From Methylococcaceae bacterium (GTDB taxonomy: Bacteria > Pseudomonadota > Gammaproteobacteria > Methylococcales > Methylomonadaceae): a stretch of 64,000 nucleotides of DNA. The DNA lies in contig JADKAL010000005.1 of NCBI GenBank assembly GCA_016715325.1, positions 62,001 to 126,000 on the forward strand, given 5' to 3'. Below are positions 26,575 through 35,443 of the stretch, piece after piece; within the stretch, counting starts at the first letter, position 1; the number at the start of each line of letters is the position of its first letter. The notes beneath the pieces were generated by a model. That model was not told the DNA's origin and did no database searches. It worked only from the letters and a program-made list of their open reading frames with translations. Made by a program: the position numbers and the translations under genes.

Positions 26575-26949
26575 ATGGAAGAGCATATACAATCGATTGG
26601 TAAAGAAAAGTCTGACAATATTTTTTTAAAGGTGATTGCCGGCGGCTATGGGCTTTCAACAACGTTTTGGGGGTTCGAGGTATTAGGCGATTTTGTGATT
26701 TATTTTTTAATCACGATGTTACTTGAGTTTTCATCCGTCTATTTCTTACTAGCGATTGTTCTATGTATCGTAATTTACCGAATTGCTGTCACACTCGGCA
26801 TTTGGCGAGCGGCTGCTCGTTATACCGGCAATGATGCCTGGGCTTATTTCGCACAAGTATTTGTAGTCATTAACGTCTTTTCGCTTCTCAGAATGATTTA
26901 TAAAATGATCCAGCCTCTGAGTACGCTCCTTTCGATCATGGTTGGATAA
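26575..26949 (+). CDS. small membrane protein, unknown
   Basis: A 124-aa protein with about three hydrophobic segments (GFEVLGDFVIYFLITMLLEF, YFLLAIVLCIVIYRIAV, AQVFVVINVFSLLRMIYKM) and a polar N-terminus. No family recognised. It is alone on this strand and AT-rich. Confidence 0.6.
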   Translation: MEEHIQSIGKEKSDNIFLKVIAGGYGLSTTFWGFEVLGDFVIYFLITMLLEFSSVYFLLAIVLCIVIYRIAVTLGIWRAAARYTGNDAWAYFAQVFVVINVFSLLRMIYKMIQPLSTLLSIMVG

Positions 26950-27594
26950 TAAAGCCGCACAAGAACCAACGGGTAGGTTAAGTAACTCTATATCTAGGAG
27001 ACGGTGACCGGTTGATTGCAGAGCAGTCGCAGGAAGCTGTTGGATTTGCTTGCCATGAAGGAAGTTGAACGCTATGGTTTATTTCATATTTTTGTAGCTA
27101 AGAGCGCTGATTCTGCCGATGGGAAATTGTTTAATGAAACCGTTCTCAATAATTCTCCCGGTTTATCCTGAACAGAGTTCGGACAACACATTCGAGTGGT
27201 CCTGTAAATGTCTGTCGCGTATAGAGATATTCGAAAGGAACTTGAATAAAACGACAAATCTTCTGTTACCTAAATCGTGAGTTAAATATAGGTTTGAAGT
27301 AAGCTCCGAAAATCCGCAAGCAATTCGAGATGCTATGCGGAAAATAAAGTGATTCGGAAGTGTTTATCTTTGCAGCTGCTCAACTTATCGGTAGGCAAAG
27401 TGTTAAAAGATTTTCATTCGTCGTACCTTATTCAACTTTACCGTAAAGCTGTCTATGAAAGTGTCCGGCTAAATAAAATCAATAAAAGCGCTATTGAGTA
27501 ATTGGCATTGACATGCGTCCCCTTTGTACTTTAAAGTTACCGCCGCATAACGAATATGTAAGCAACTATTATTATAACCTTCGGAGCACGTACC
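26950..27594. other. intergenic region upstream of the RuMP cluster
   Basis: About 650 bases. Short broken frames (for example 27012-27165) look like gene remnants but I recognise no family. The 3' end holds a candidate sigma-70 promoter for hps. Confidence 0.5.
27508..27535 (+). promoter_or_regulatory. candidate sigma-70 promoter of the RuMP genes
   Basis: TTGACA (27508-27513), a perfect -35, followed after 16 bases by TTTAAA (27530-27535), a 4 of 6 match to the -10. The hps ATG is about 60 bases further on, with GGAGC as ribosome site. Confidence 0.5.
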
Positions 27595-28236
27595 ATGGCA
27601 AAACCATTAATCCAAATGGCATTAGATTCTTTAGATTTCGACGCAACCGTAGGGCTTGCTACCCAAGTAGCTCCTTATGTTGACATTTTTGAAATCGGAA
27701 CCCCTTGCATTAAGCATAACGGTGTCAAACTCGTTAGCGAATTACGGGCAAGATTCCCAGATAAACTTATCCTTGTTGACTTGAAAACAATGGACGCTGG
27801 AGAATACGAAGCAACTCCATTTTATGCCGCTGGTGCTGACATTTGCACCGTATTAGGTGTGTCTGGACTTGCAACTATTGCTGGCGTTGTGAAAGCAGCG
27901 AATGCACACGGTGCAGAAGCGCAAATCGACCTTATCAACGTTGACGACAAAATCGGCTGCGCAAGAGCATCTGCTGATTTAGGCGCGCAAATCGTTGGCG
28001 TACATACCGGACTAGACGCACAAGCGGCTGGTCATACACCATTCGCAGATTTGGGCGCTATTGCAAGCTTAGGCTTGCCAGTACGTATTTCAGTTGCCGG
28101 CGGTATTAAGCAATCCACAGTGCAAGATGTTGTTCAAGCTGGAGCTAATATTATCGTTGTTGGCGCAGCAATTTAGGGCGCACCATCTCCAGCTGAAGCA
28201 GCGCGTGAAATTCGCGAATTGGTTGATGCTGCATAA
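27595..28236 (+). CDS. 3-hexulose-6-phosphate synthase, interrupted by an in-frame TAG near the C-terminus
   Basis: First enzyme of the RuMP cycle: condenses formaldehyde with ribulose 5-phosphate. Residues 1-193 are a complete-looking HPS barrel (PLIQMALDSLDF, VDIFEIGTPCI, VDLKTMDAGEYEA, ICTVLGVSGLATI, GVHTGLDAQA, RISVAGGI, IIVVGAAI). A TAG at 28174-28176 then stops the frame, followed without any shift by 19 codons (GAPSPAEAAREIRELVDAA) and a TAA. Most HPS proteins of about 210 aa have a single residue, often Tyr or Trp, at the TAG position, so one substitution explains it. A product stopped at 193 would lack the last helix. It could be a true mutation, an error, or readthrough. It is followed by hexuloisomerase after 12 bases. 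Confidence 0.9.
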
Positions 28237-28248
28237 TTAGGGATCCAT

Positions 28249-28782
28249 ATGCATCAGAAACTTATCATAGATAAAATCTCAAGTATCTTGGATGCGACCG
28301 ATAGGTCCCATGACACTAGATTGACTGAGATGCTTGATGGCGCAAAGCGCATTTTTATCGCTGGTGCAGGACGCTCAAAATTGGTCGGCAATTTCTTTGC
28401 CATGCGTTTAGTACATGGCGGTTACGACGTGAGCGTTGTCGGCGAAATAGTTACGCCTAGCATTAAGAACGGAGATTTATTAATAATAATCTCTGGCTCC
28501 GGCGAAACCGAGCAATTGATCGCTTTTACCAAAAGTGCGCAAAAGGTGGGGGCAAAGATTGTCCTGATATCCGCTAAAAGCAGTTCGACGATTGGTGACA
28601 TGGCTGATGCAGTATTTGCTATCGGTAGTCCAGATCAATATGGAAAAGTGGTCGGAATGCCAATGGGGACAGTTTTCGAATTACCTACATTAGTGTTTTT
28701 AGAGGCTATTATCTCGCATATTATTCATGAAAAAGGAATTCCTGAAGAGATAATGCGGGAACGCCACGCCAATTTAGAGTAA
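28249..28782 (+). CDS. 6-phospho-3-hexuloisomerase
   Basis: Second enzyme of RuMP assimilation, converting hexulose 6-phosphate to fructose 6-phosphate. The 177-aa SIS-domain protein has IFIAGAGRSKLVGNFFAMRLVHGGYDV, IISGSGETEQL, LISAKSSS and a C-terminal VFLEAIISHIIHEKGIPEE. It starts 12 bases after the end of hps, with AGGG as ribosome site, and a strong hairpin follows. The symbols hpi, phi and hxlB are all in use, so none is given. Confidence 0.92.
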   Translation: MHQKLIIDKISSILDATDRSHDTRLTEMLDGAKRIFIAGAGRSKLVGNFFAMRLVHGGYDVSVVGEIVTPSIKNGDLLIIISGSGETEQLIAFTKSAQKVGAKIVLISAKSSSTIGDMADAVFAIGSPDQYGKVVGMPMGTVFELPTLVFLEAIISHIIHEKGIPEEIMRERHANLE

Positions 28783-28792
28783 GGTGAAATTA

Positions 28793-28821
28793 ACGAACGA
28801 ATGGTAGCCCCATTCGTTCGT
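28793..28821. terminator. hairpin between hexuloisomerase and transketolase
   Basis: A perfect 11-bp stem (ACGAACGAATG / CATTCGTTCGT) with a 7-base loop, followed by GTTTGACTTG. It may partly terminate or stabilise the hps-hpi message and separate tkt expression. Confidence 0.6.
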
Positions 28822-28903
28822 GTTTGACTTGTATAAAAATTTTCAAGTGACCGCTCTTGTAAAATAAAGGTCACATACCGGACAACTACATTAGGAGAAC
28901 AAT

Positions 28904-30898
28904 ATGACTTCGCGCCGAGAATTAGCGAACGCCATACGCGCTTTGAGCATGGATGCCGTACAAAAGGCAAACTCTGGACATCCTGGAGCTCCCATGGGAA
29001 TGGCTGACATAGCCGAAGTTCTCTGGAATAGCCACCTAAATCACAATCCAACTAATCCGAAATGGTCAAATCGTGATCGTTTTGTATTATCGAACGGTCA
29101 CGGTTCGATGTTGATATATTCATTATTACATCTAACCGGCTATGATCTTCCAATTGAAGAATTGAAAAACTTCCGTCAATTACATTCTAAAACCCCTGGA
29201 CACCCTGAATACGGTTATGCGCCAGGCATCGAAACCACGACAGGACCACTTGGTCAAGGCATTACAAATGCAGTGGGAATGGCTATCGCGGAAAAGGCGT
29301 TGGCAGGACAGTTCAACAAAGACGGACACAAAATCGTCGATCACAAAACTTATGTATTCCTGGGTGATGGTTGTTTGATGGAAGGTATTTCTCACGAAGC
29401 CTGTTCGTTGGCTGGTACGTTGGGTTTGGGTAATCTAATTGCTTTCTGGGACGATAACGGCATATCGATCGACGGGCACGTTGATGGATGGTTTACTGAC
29501 AACACCCCAAAAAGATTTGAAGCGTATGGTTGGCATGTAATTGCCGATGTCGACGGTCATGATGCAAATGCCATAGATAAAGCCATTGAGATGGCAAAGG
29601 CGATGACAGATAAGCCTACGCTAATCTGTTGCAAAACAACGATTGGTTTCGGTTCTCCGAATAAAGCCGGTACTCATGCGTGTCACGGTGCAGCCTTAGG
29701 CGATGCTGAAGTAAACTTAACCAAAGCAGCATTAGGTTGGGATCACGGTCCTTTTGAAATACCAAGCCATGTGTATGCTGGCTGGGATGCTAAATCGAAA
29801 GGTGCAACAGCAGAGCAAGCGTGGGATGCAAAATTTGCTGCTTATAAAGCCGCCTATCCTGAATTGGCTTCTGAATTCGAACGTCGCATGAACGGCGATC
29901 TACCCAAAAATTGGGTTGCGGATGCCGATAAATTTGTAAGCGATGTCAATGCCGAAGCAAAAACGACGGCTACGCGTCTTTCTTCGTTGGCTTCAATCGA
30001 AGGTTTTGCAAAATTATTACCGGAAATTTTCGGCGGTTCGGCGGATTTGGGTTGTTCGAACATGACCGAGTGGACCGGTTACAAGCCGATGAGGGCTAAT
30101 AAACCTGATGCTAACTACATAAATTACGGCGTTCGCGAATTTGGAATGTCAGCCATTATGAATGGCGTTTCTTTGCATGGCGGGCTGATTCCTTTCGGTG
30201 CGACTTTCTTGATGTTCTCCGAATATGCGCGTAATGCAGTTCGAATGGCTTCATTAATGAAAATTCGTTCGATTTTTGTTTATACGCACGATTCTATCGG
30301 TTTAGGAGAAGATGGTCCTACACATCAACCGATAGAACAAACAGCGACTTTGCGAATGATTCCGGGAATGAATGTATGGCGTCCGTGCGATGCTGTAGAA
30401 ACGGCTGTATGCTGGAGAGCAGCGATTGAACGTAAAGACGGTCCAAGCGTTCTTGTGTTCTCTCGTCAGAATTTACCTCATGTTCCTCGATCGGCTGTTC
30501 AAGTCGAGGCAATCCAACGAGGTGCTTATGTCATTAAAGACGCCGAGGGCACGCCTGATGCCATCATTATCGCTACCGGATCGGAAGTTGAATTGGCATT
30601 AAAAGCAGCTGATGAACTAGCCGGTAAAGGTAAGAAAATCCGAGTTGTGTCGATGCCGTCTACCAATGTTTTCGATGCGCAAGATGATACATACAAAGAG
30701 TCTGTGTTACCTTCCAGTGTTAGTAAGCGTGTGGCCGTTGAGGCAGGCGTAACTGACGGATGGTGGAAGTACGTAGGCTCAAATGGCAAGGTTGTCGGTT
30801 TAAACCGCTTTGGCGAATCAGCACCTGCTGGACAATTATTCAAGGAGTTTGGTTTTACAGTCGAAAATGTGGTGAAACACGTAGAAGCCGTGCTTTAA
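28904..30898 (+). CDS. tkt: transketolase
   Basis: Thiamine diphosphate enzyme that moves two-carbon units in the regeneration arm of the RuMP cycle. The 664-aa protein has the N-terminal [20 protein letters not shown], the thiamine site [24 protein letters not shown], the [18 protein letters not shown] motif, and the central [15 protein letters not shown]. Full length. AGGAGA lies upstream of ATG 28904. It needs thiamine diphosphate, which the thiD-thiE genes elsewhere in the window help supply. Confidence 0.96.
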   Translation: MTSRRELANAIRALSMDAVQKANSGHPGAPMGMADIAEVLWNSHLNHNPTNPKWSNRDRFVLSNGHGSMLIYSLLHLTGYDLPIEELKNFRQLHSKTPGHPEYGYAPGIETTTGPLGQGITNAVGMAIAEKALAGQFNKDGHKIVDHKTYVFLGDGCLMEGISHEACSLAGTLGLGNLIAFWDDNGISIDGHVDGWFTDNTPKRFEAYGWHVIADVDGHDANAIDKAIEMAKAMTDKPTLICCKTTIGFGSPNKAGTHACHGAALGDAEVNLTKAALGWDHGPFEIPSHVYAGWDAKSKGATAEQAWDAKFAAYKAAYPELASEFERRMNGDLPKNWVADADKFVSDVNAEAKTTATRLSSLASIEGFAKLLPEIFGGSADLGCSNMTEWTGYKPMRANKPDANYINYGVREFGMSAIMNGVSLHGGLIPFGATFLMFSEYARNAVRMASLMKIRSIFVYTHDSIGLGEDGPTHQPIEQTATLRMIPGMNVWRPCDAVETAVCWRAAIERKDGPSVLVFSRQNLPHVPRSAVQVEAIQRGAYVIKDAEGTPDAIIIATGSEVELALKAADELAGKGKKIRVVSMPSTNVFDAQDDTYKESVLPSSVSKRVAVEAGVTDGWWKYVGSNGKVVGLNRFGESAPAGQLFKEFGFTVENVVKHVEAVL

Positions 30899-30933
30899 TC
30901 GCAGATAGACAGCGTTTCAAGAATATAACAATA

Positions 30934-30969
30934 GGCAGAAAGATTACGTGAAACTGTAAGATTTCTGCC
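30934..30969. terminator. hairpin between transketolase and the repeat-protein genes
   Basis: GGCAGAAA (30934-30941) pairs with TTTCTGCC (30962-30969) across a 20-base loop. No T tract follows, so an attenuator or mRNA-processing site is as likely as a terminator. Confidence 0.4.
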
Positions 30970-30999
30970 CAATTATTACGTCATTATGGGGTGAATAGC

Positions 31000-31692
31000 G
31001 TGAAAAATTATAAATTAACCAAAAGCGTATTTATGGCCTTATCGCTGGTTTCTGTTTCAGCAATTGCTGAAGACAAATATCCGGCGTCGGATTTTCAACC
31101 TAAAGTCGTTTATCAAGATGAGTCGGTTGCAAAACAGTCTGAAAGCTCCTCTAACGCAGTAACAAAATCATCTTCATCGAGTAGCAGCGATTCACAATAT
31201 CCAGCGGCAAATTTTGAACCTAAGGTTCTTTATAGCGATGAAAGTTATAAACACAACAGTTCAGTGCCTGCGAGTTCATCTTCTTCCGTTCAAAGTTCGA
31301 ATGAAGTAACTGCGAATGCAGGGACTGAAGCGTCTGCTTCAGTTGCGCCTAAAGAAGAGTCTTCAGTCGGATATATGCTTGGATTGATTGTTTTCGGCAT
31401 CGCCGGTTTCGTACTTTATAAACGCGGTGCCGGTGTATCAAGCACGCCGAAAGCGACTGGTTCAAGTGTCGCTAGAAGTGCTGGCGGGTTAACCGGTGTA
31501 GGAAGATATATTCTTAAAAGCTCTGGAACCGGTGTTTCCAGATATTTAGAGCAACAAAAAAAGAATGCGCCTGCTGCGAGTGCCGCAGCAACCGGTGTAG
31601 CCAAATATCTTGCCAGCCAAGTTTCTTCTGCAAAAACAACTGCAAGCGAAGCAGTTACCGGTGTTGAAAAATACATGCGCAACAAGGGGTAA
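31000..31692 (+). CDS. membrane-anchored GV-x-x-YL repeat protein in the RuMP cluster
   Basis: A 230-aa protein of unknown family. Layout: signal peptide (1-23, ends SAIA); periplasmic Ser-rich region with two copies of YPA[SA][DN]F[QE]PKV[VL]Y (27-38, 67-78); a membrane segment (about 122-141, GYMLGLIVFGIAGFVLY) followed by KR, which puts the C-terminus in the cytoplasm; then four motif copies with their Val at 167, 179, 200 and 222 (LTGVGRYI, GTGVSRYL, ATGVAKYL, VTGVEKYM). The second in-frame GTG (31000) fits the GGGG ribosome site better than the first (30991). The stop is four bases from the next gene, which carries 15 more copies of the same motif. Function is not established; an anchoring or scaffold role is inferred. 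Confidence 0.8.
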   Translation: MKNYKLTKSVFMALSLVSVSAIAEDKYPASDFQPKVVYQDESVAKQSESSSNAVTKSSSSSSSDSQYPAANFEPKVLYSDESYKHNSSVPASSSSSVQSSNEVTANAGTEASASVAPKEESSVGYMLGLIVFGIAGFVLYKRGAGVSSTPKATGSSVARSAGGLTGVGRYILKSSGTGVSRYLEQQKKNAPAASAAATGVAKYLASQVSSAKTTASEAVTGVEKYMRNKG

Positions 31693-31695
31693 TTA

Positions 31696-32961
31696 ATGAG
31701 TCAAAATGACTTTGGCGGGACTGTTTTTCCTGCAATGGCTGGTTTTTTTCTATTCGGGAAACGGGCCAAAGTTCAGGAGATTCAGCAAGAAAAATCTCAA
31801 CAATTACCGGCAGTTGTAACCAAGGAAAATAATGGGCTGACAAGTGTATCCCGGTATTTACTTACCGCTCCTGTCGTTACAAGTGTTGCAAAGTATGTAA
31901 AAAAAACAGAAAAGCAACGTATGTCAGGAGTGGCGAAGTATTTGCTTCGCCAAACAATAGCTGAAAAAAATACGCCTGAACAGTCAGGAGTATCTAAGTA
32001 TGTCGCCAAAGTAGCAAAAGAACCCGGTTCGCCAAGAAAATCAGGTGTTGAAAAATACTTGGCAAAGCAGGAATGGGAAAAAAGAAATGCCCCGGCTTTA
32101 ACTGGTGTTGCAAAATATGAGGCAAATCAAAATCTGCTGGCTCGAAAAAAAGCAGCTTTGGAATTAGCTAAGAAATACCGTGATGCGGAAGAAGAAGCGG
32201 CAAGATTAGCTAGAGAGGCGGCTGTAGAAGCCGCGTATGAGGCGACTAAAACAATGATAGCCGAAGACCAATCGAATTCTGGAGAAGAAGCAACATCAAC
32301 TACACGAGTTAGCCGATATTTGAAACTACAAGAAGCGTCTAGGAAGAATACCGCTTCAACAGGTGTTTCTAGATATTTAGCTAAACAAATTATTATCGAC
32401 AGCCAAAAACCAAAGCTAAGTAAAGTTGCAAAATATCTTCAGGAACAAAGTCTAAGTGTAAATAAAAAACCTACTTTAACAGGCGTTGCTAAATACTTAT
32501 CGAAACAACCTGCATCGGTTAAGGCTCCTTTTGTTAAAGAAGTCGTTACGCCGAGCAGGGTTTCTCAATATATCGCTTCGCAAGAAGAAAATGAGAAAAA
32601 TAAGCCAAAATTATCCGGTGTTAGCCGATACCTTGAAAAACAAGCACGATTCGCGCATGATAATCGGGTTGAGCCAAAAGTAATTCTGGATGTGGAAGAA
32701 GAAATCGCTACAGATATTATTGAAAAATGTTTAGAAGGTGAATTTATTCCTGCAAACGAATTTATAGCTTCTAATCCAACAGGTGTTTCGCGTTATCTTG
32801 AAAGACAGGGTGCGGTTGTTAACATAACAAAAGAGAACGCTAAAGAAAAAATTACCGGAGTATCTCGTTATCTTGAGAAACGAGTGGAATCGGTTAAAGA
32901 TAAATTAGCAGTTGTTCCTTTAACAGGCGTGGATCGCTACATGTTAAAAAAAGCTTCTTAA
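31696..32961 (+). CDS. soluble protein with 15 GV-x-x-YL repeats in the RuMP cluster
   Basis: A 421-aa protein without a signal peptide. The motif [ST]GV[SA][RK]YLxxQ recurs 15 times with its Val at 51, 64, 79, 99, 118, 138, 205, 224, 244, 264, 289, 309, 364, 389 and 412; most steps are 19-25 residues. Linkers are Lys/Glu/Ser/Pro-rich and look flexible. Residues 150-190 are a charged Ala/Glu helix. The last copy is LTGVDRYML, ending in YM like the final copy of the preceding protein. The pattern resembles multivalent linker proteins that gather enzymes. AAGGGG just upstream and a 3-base gap indicate coupling to the membrane-anchored gene. Transaldolase follows. Confidence 0.8.
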   Translation: MSQNDFGGTVFPAMAGFFLFGKRAKVQEIQQEKSQQLPAVVTKENNGLTSVSRYLLTAPVVTSVAKYVKKTEKQRMSGVAKYLLRQTIAEKNTPEQSGVSKYVAKVAKEPGSPRKSGVEKYLAKQEWEKRNAPALTGVAKYEANQNLLARKKAALELAKKYRDAEEEAARLAREAAVEAAYEATKTMIAEDQSNSGEEATSTTRVSRYLKLQEASRKNTASTGVSRYLAKQIIIDSQKPKLSKVAKYLQEQSLSVNKKPTLTGVAKYLSKQPASVKAPFVKEVVTPSRVSQYIASQEENEKNKPKLSGVSRYLEKQARFAHDNRVEPKVILDVEEEIATDIIEKCLEGEFIPANEFIASNPTGVSRYLERQGAVVNITKENAKEKITGVSRYLEKRVESVKDKLAVVPLTGVDRYMLKKAS

Positions 32962-33126
32962 TCGTTAAGAAATTCAAAGGCGGATAACTATAAATCGGTT
33001 TATATCGTATCAATGCGTACATGTTGAGAGGATTAATTTGAGTAATTTTATTTCTATCGGCTGATACCAATTTAGCAAAGATAAAAAAGCTTTTTGAGAA
33101 AACTGAGAAAAGAAAAAAGCTAATTC

Positions 33127-33155
33127 TTAACATTTTAATGGATTTGTGCTAGCAT
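33127..33155 (+). promoter_or_regulatory. candidate sigma-70 promoter for tal
   Basis: TTAACA (33127-33132) and TAGCAT (33150-33155) with a 17-base spacer; 5 of 6 and 4 of 6 matches. The ATG of transaldolase is 43 bases downstream of the -10. Confidence 0.5.
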
Positions 33156-33197
33156 CAATTCCCCAAAAATACTAACTACATTACAAGGTACTAAATT

Positions 33198-34202
33198 ATG
33201 GCAAAGAATTTACTTGAACAACTCAGAGAGATGACTGTTGTTGTGGCCGATACCGGTGATATACAAGCCATTGAAACATTTAAGCCGAGAGATGCAACGA
33301 CAAACCCTTCTTTGATTACAGCCGCTGCACAAATGCCGCAGTATCAGGATATTGTCGACGACACACTTAAAGGCGCAAGAAATACATTGGGCAACGATGC
33401 GACGTCAGCGCAAGTTGCTTCGCTAGCATTTGATCGTTTAGCCGTATCTTTCGGATTGAAAATTCTCGATATTATTCCTGGACGAGTTTCTACGGAAGTA
33501 GATGCGAGACTTTCTTACGATACCGAAGCAACCATCCAAAAAGGTCGTGAAATCATCGCACAATATGAAGCCAAAGGTGTTTCAAAAGATCGCGTATTGA
33601 TTAAGATTGCATCAACTTGGGAAGGTATTCAAGCTGCGGCAGTGCTCGAAAAAGAAGGTATTCACTGTAATTTAACATTGTTGTTTGGGTTGCACCAAGC
33701 GATTGCATGTGCAGAAAACGGCATTACGTTGATTTCACCTTTCGTTGGACGAATTCTCGATTGGTACAAAAAGGATACCGGTCGCGATTCATATCCGGCA
33801 GCAGAAGACCCAGGCGTATTATCCGTAACGGCAGTTTATAATTATTACAAAAAATTCGGATATAAAACCGAAGTAATGGGAGCAAGTTTCCGTAACATCG
33901 GTGAGATTACCGAGCTTGCGGGTAGTGATTTATTGACAATCGCGCCCTCATTGTTGTCTGAACTCCAAGCAACAGAAGGCGAATTGCCACGTAAACTGGA
34001 TCCTGCAAAAGCTGCTCAAGCGTCGATTGAAAAAATTACCATGGATAAGGCTACATTTGAACGGATGCACCAAGAAAATCGTATGGCTTCAGATAAATTA
34101 TCCGAAGGCATTATCGGCTTTGAAAAAGCGCTTGAACAACTTGAAGAGTTGCTTGCAGCTCGCCTTGCAAAATTGGAACACAAACAAGCCGAACCGGCTT
34201 AA
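33198..34202 (+). CDS. tal: transaldolase
   Basis: Moves a dihydroxyacetone unit between sugar phosphates in the regeneration arm of the RuMP cycle. The 334-aa TalB-type protein has [20 protein letters not shown], the Schiff-base lysine region [16 protein letters not shown] and [11 protein letters not shown]. The length is slightly longer than E. coli TalB. A Lys/Gln-rich tail follows the catalytic core. It has its own candidate promoter and a strong terminator, so it may be expressed separately from hps-hpi-tkt. Confidence 0.96.
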   Translation: MAKNLLEQLREMTVVVADTGDIQAIETFKPRDATTNPSLITAAAQMPQYQDIVDDTLKGARNTLGNDATSAQVASLAFDRLAVSFGLKILDIIPGRVSTEVDARLSYDTEATIQKGREIIAQYEAKGVSKDRVLIKIASTWEGIQAAAVLEKEGIHCNLTLLFGLHQAIACAENGITLISPFVGRILDWYKKDTGRDSYPAAEDPGVLSVTAVYNYYKKFGYKTEVMGASFRNIGEITELAGSDLLTIAPSLLSELQATEGELPRKLDPAKAAQASIEKITMDKATFERMHQENRMASDKLSEGIIGFEKALEQLEELLAARLAKLEHKQAEPA

Positions 34203-34254
34203 GATCTGCAATACACTTAGCACTTAATTTAAGTGCTAGTTTATTAATCATCAT

Positions 34255-34284
34255 CGCTCCGGCACCTAGTGCTGGGGCGTTTTT
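34255..34284 (+). terminator. intrinsic terminator after tal
   Basis: An 11-bp stem (CGCTCCGGCAC / GTGCTGGGGCG, two wobble pairs) with a CTA loop, followed by TTTTTA and a further T-rich run. It lies between tal and fba, which begins 26 bases later. Confidence 0.85.
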
Positions 34285-34309
34285 ATTTTTTACTTAATCG
34301 ATTAAAAAT

Positions 34310-35389
34310 ATGTCCCAAAAAATTCTTGATGTTGTTAAACCCGGCGTTGTTACAGGTGAAGATGTTCAAAAATTATTTGCTATCTGTAAAGCCAACAATT
34401 TTGCATTGCCAGCGGTAAATGTCATAAATACCGATTCGATTAATGCAGTACTGGAAGCAGCAGCTAAAGTTAAATCTGCCGTTATTATTCAGTTTTCAAA
34501 TGGCGGTGCCTCTTTTTATGCCGGTAAAGGGTTAAAACTAGAGGGTCAGAATACTGCAATTCTTGGCGCTATTTCAGGTGCTCAACATGTGCATCTTATG
34601 GCCGAACAATACGGTGTTCCCGTTATTCTTCATACTGATCACGCTGCAAAAAAATTGTTGCCTTGGATTGACGGTTTGGTGGATGCAGGTGAAAAGCATT
34701 TTGCAAGTACAGGAAAACCCTTGTTTAGTTCGCACATGTTAGATTTGTCCGAAGAAAGCCTACAAGAAAATATGGAAATTTGCGGTGAGTATTTGAAGCG
34801 GATGTCAAAAATGAATATGACGCTTGAAATCGAATTAGGCGTAACCGGTGGTGAAGAAGATGGCGTCGACAACAGTGGTATAGATCATTCGATGTTGTAT
34901 ACGCAGCCGGAAGATGTCGCGTATGCCTACGAACAACTCAATAAAATAAGCCCACGTTTTACGATTGCCGCATCGTTCGGTAATGTCCACGGCGTTTACA
35001 AACCAGGAAACGTTAAGCTAACACCTTCTATTTTAGATAATTCGCAAAAATACGTTTCTGAAAAATACGGCTTGCCTAAAAACAGCTTAAATTTCGTATT
35101 TCACGGCGGATCAGGATCAACACCTGAAGAAATCAAAGAGTCGATTAGTTACGGTGTTGTTAAGATGAATATCGATACCGATACCCAATGGGCGACTTGG
35201 GCTGGTATTATGGAATACTACAAGAAAAATGAAGGCTATTTACAAGGCCAGATCGGTAATCCTGACGGCGATGATAAGCCGAATAAAAAATACTACGATC
35301 CACGCGTTTGGCAACGCGCCGGTGAAGTGGGTATGGTGACTCGACTGGAGCAAGCGTTTCAAGAATTGAACGCAGTCGATTCTCTGTAA
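34310..35389 (+). CDS. fba: fructose-bisphosphate aldolase, class II
   Basis: Zinc-dependent cleavage of fructose 1,6-bisphosphate. The 359-aa protein has the class IIA motifs VILHTDHAAKK, LEIELGVTGGEEDGVDN, FGNVHGVYKPGNV and FHGGSGST with the metal-binding His residues, and KMNIDTDTQWA. It closes the RuMP cluster. The ATG is only 26 bases after a terminator, so its transcription may come from readthrough or an internal promoter. Confidence 0.96.
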   Translation: MSQKILDVVKPGVVTGEDVQKLFAICKANNFALPAVNVINTDSINAVLEAAAKVKSAVIIQFSNGGASFYAGKGLKLEGQNTAILGAISGAQHVHLMAEQYGVPVILHTDHAAKKLLPWIDGLVDAGEKHFASTGKPLFSSHMLDLSEESLQENMEICGEYLKRMSKMNMTLEIELGVTGGEEDGVDNSGIDHSMLYTQPEDVAYAYEQLNKISPRFTIAASFGNVHGVYKPGNVKLTPSILDNSQKYVSEKYGLPKNSLNFVFHGGSGSTPEEIKESISYGVVKMNIDTDTQWATWAGIMEYYKKNEGYLQGQIGNPDGDDKPNKKYYDPRVWQRAGEVGMVTRLEQAFQELNAVDSL

Positions 35390-35414
35390 GTAAAGTTATC
35401 TTTATTAGATCGCT

Positions 35415-35443
35415 AAAAAAACCGGCTTCGTGCCGGTTTTTTT
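35415..35443. terminator. bidirectional terminator between fba and the fructokinase gene
   Basis: A stem ACCGGC / GCCGGT with loop TTCGT is flanked by A6 and T7, giving an extended stem and T tracts on both strands. The stop codon of the minus-strand kinase lies within it. Confidence 0.85.
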
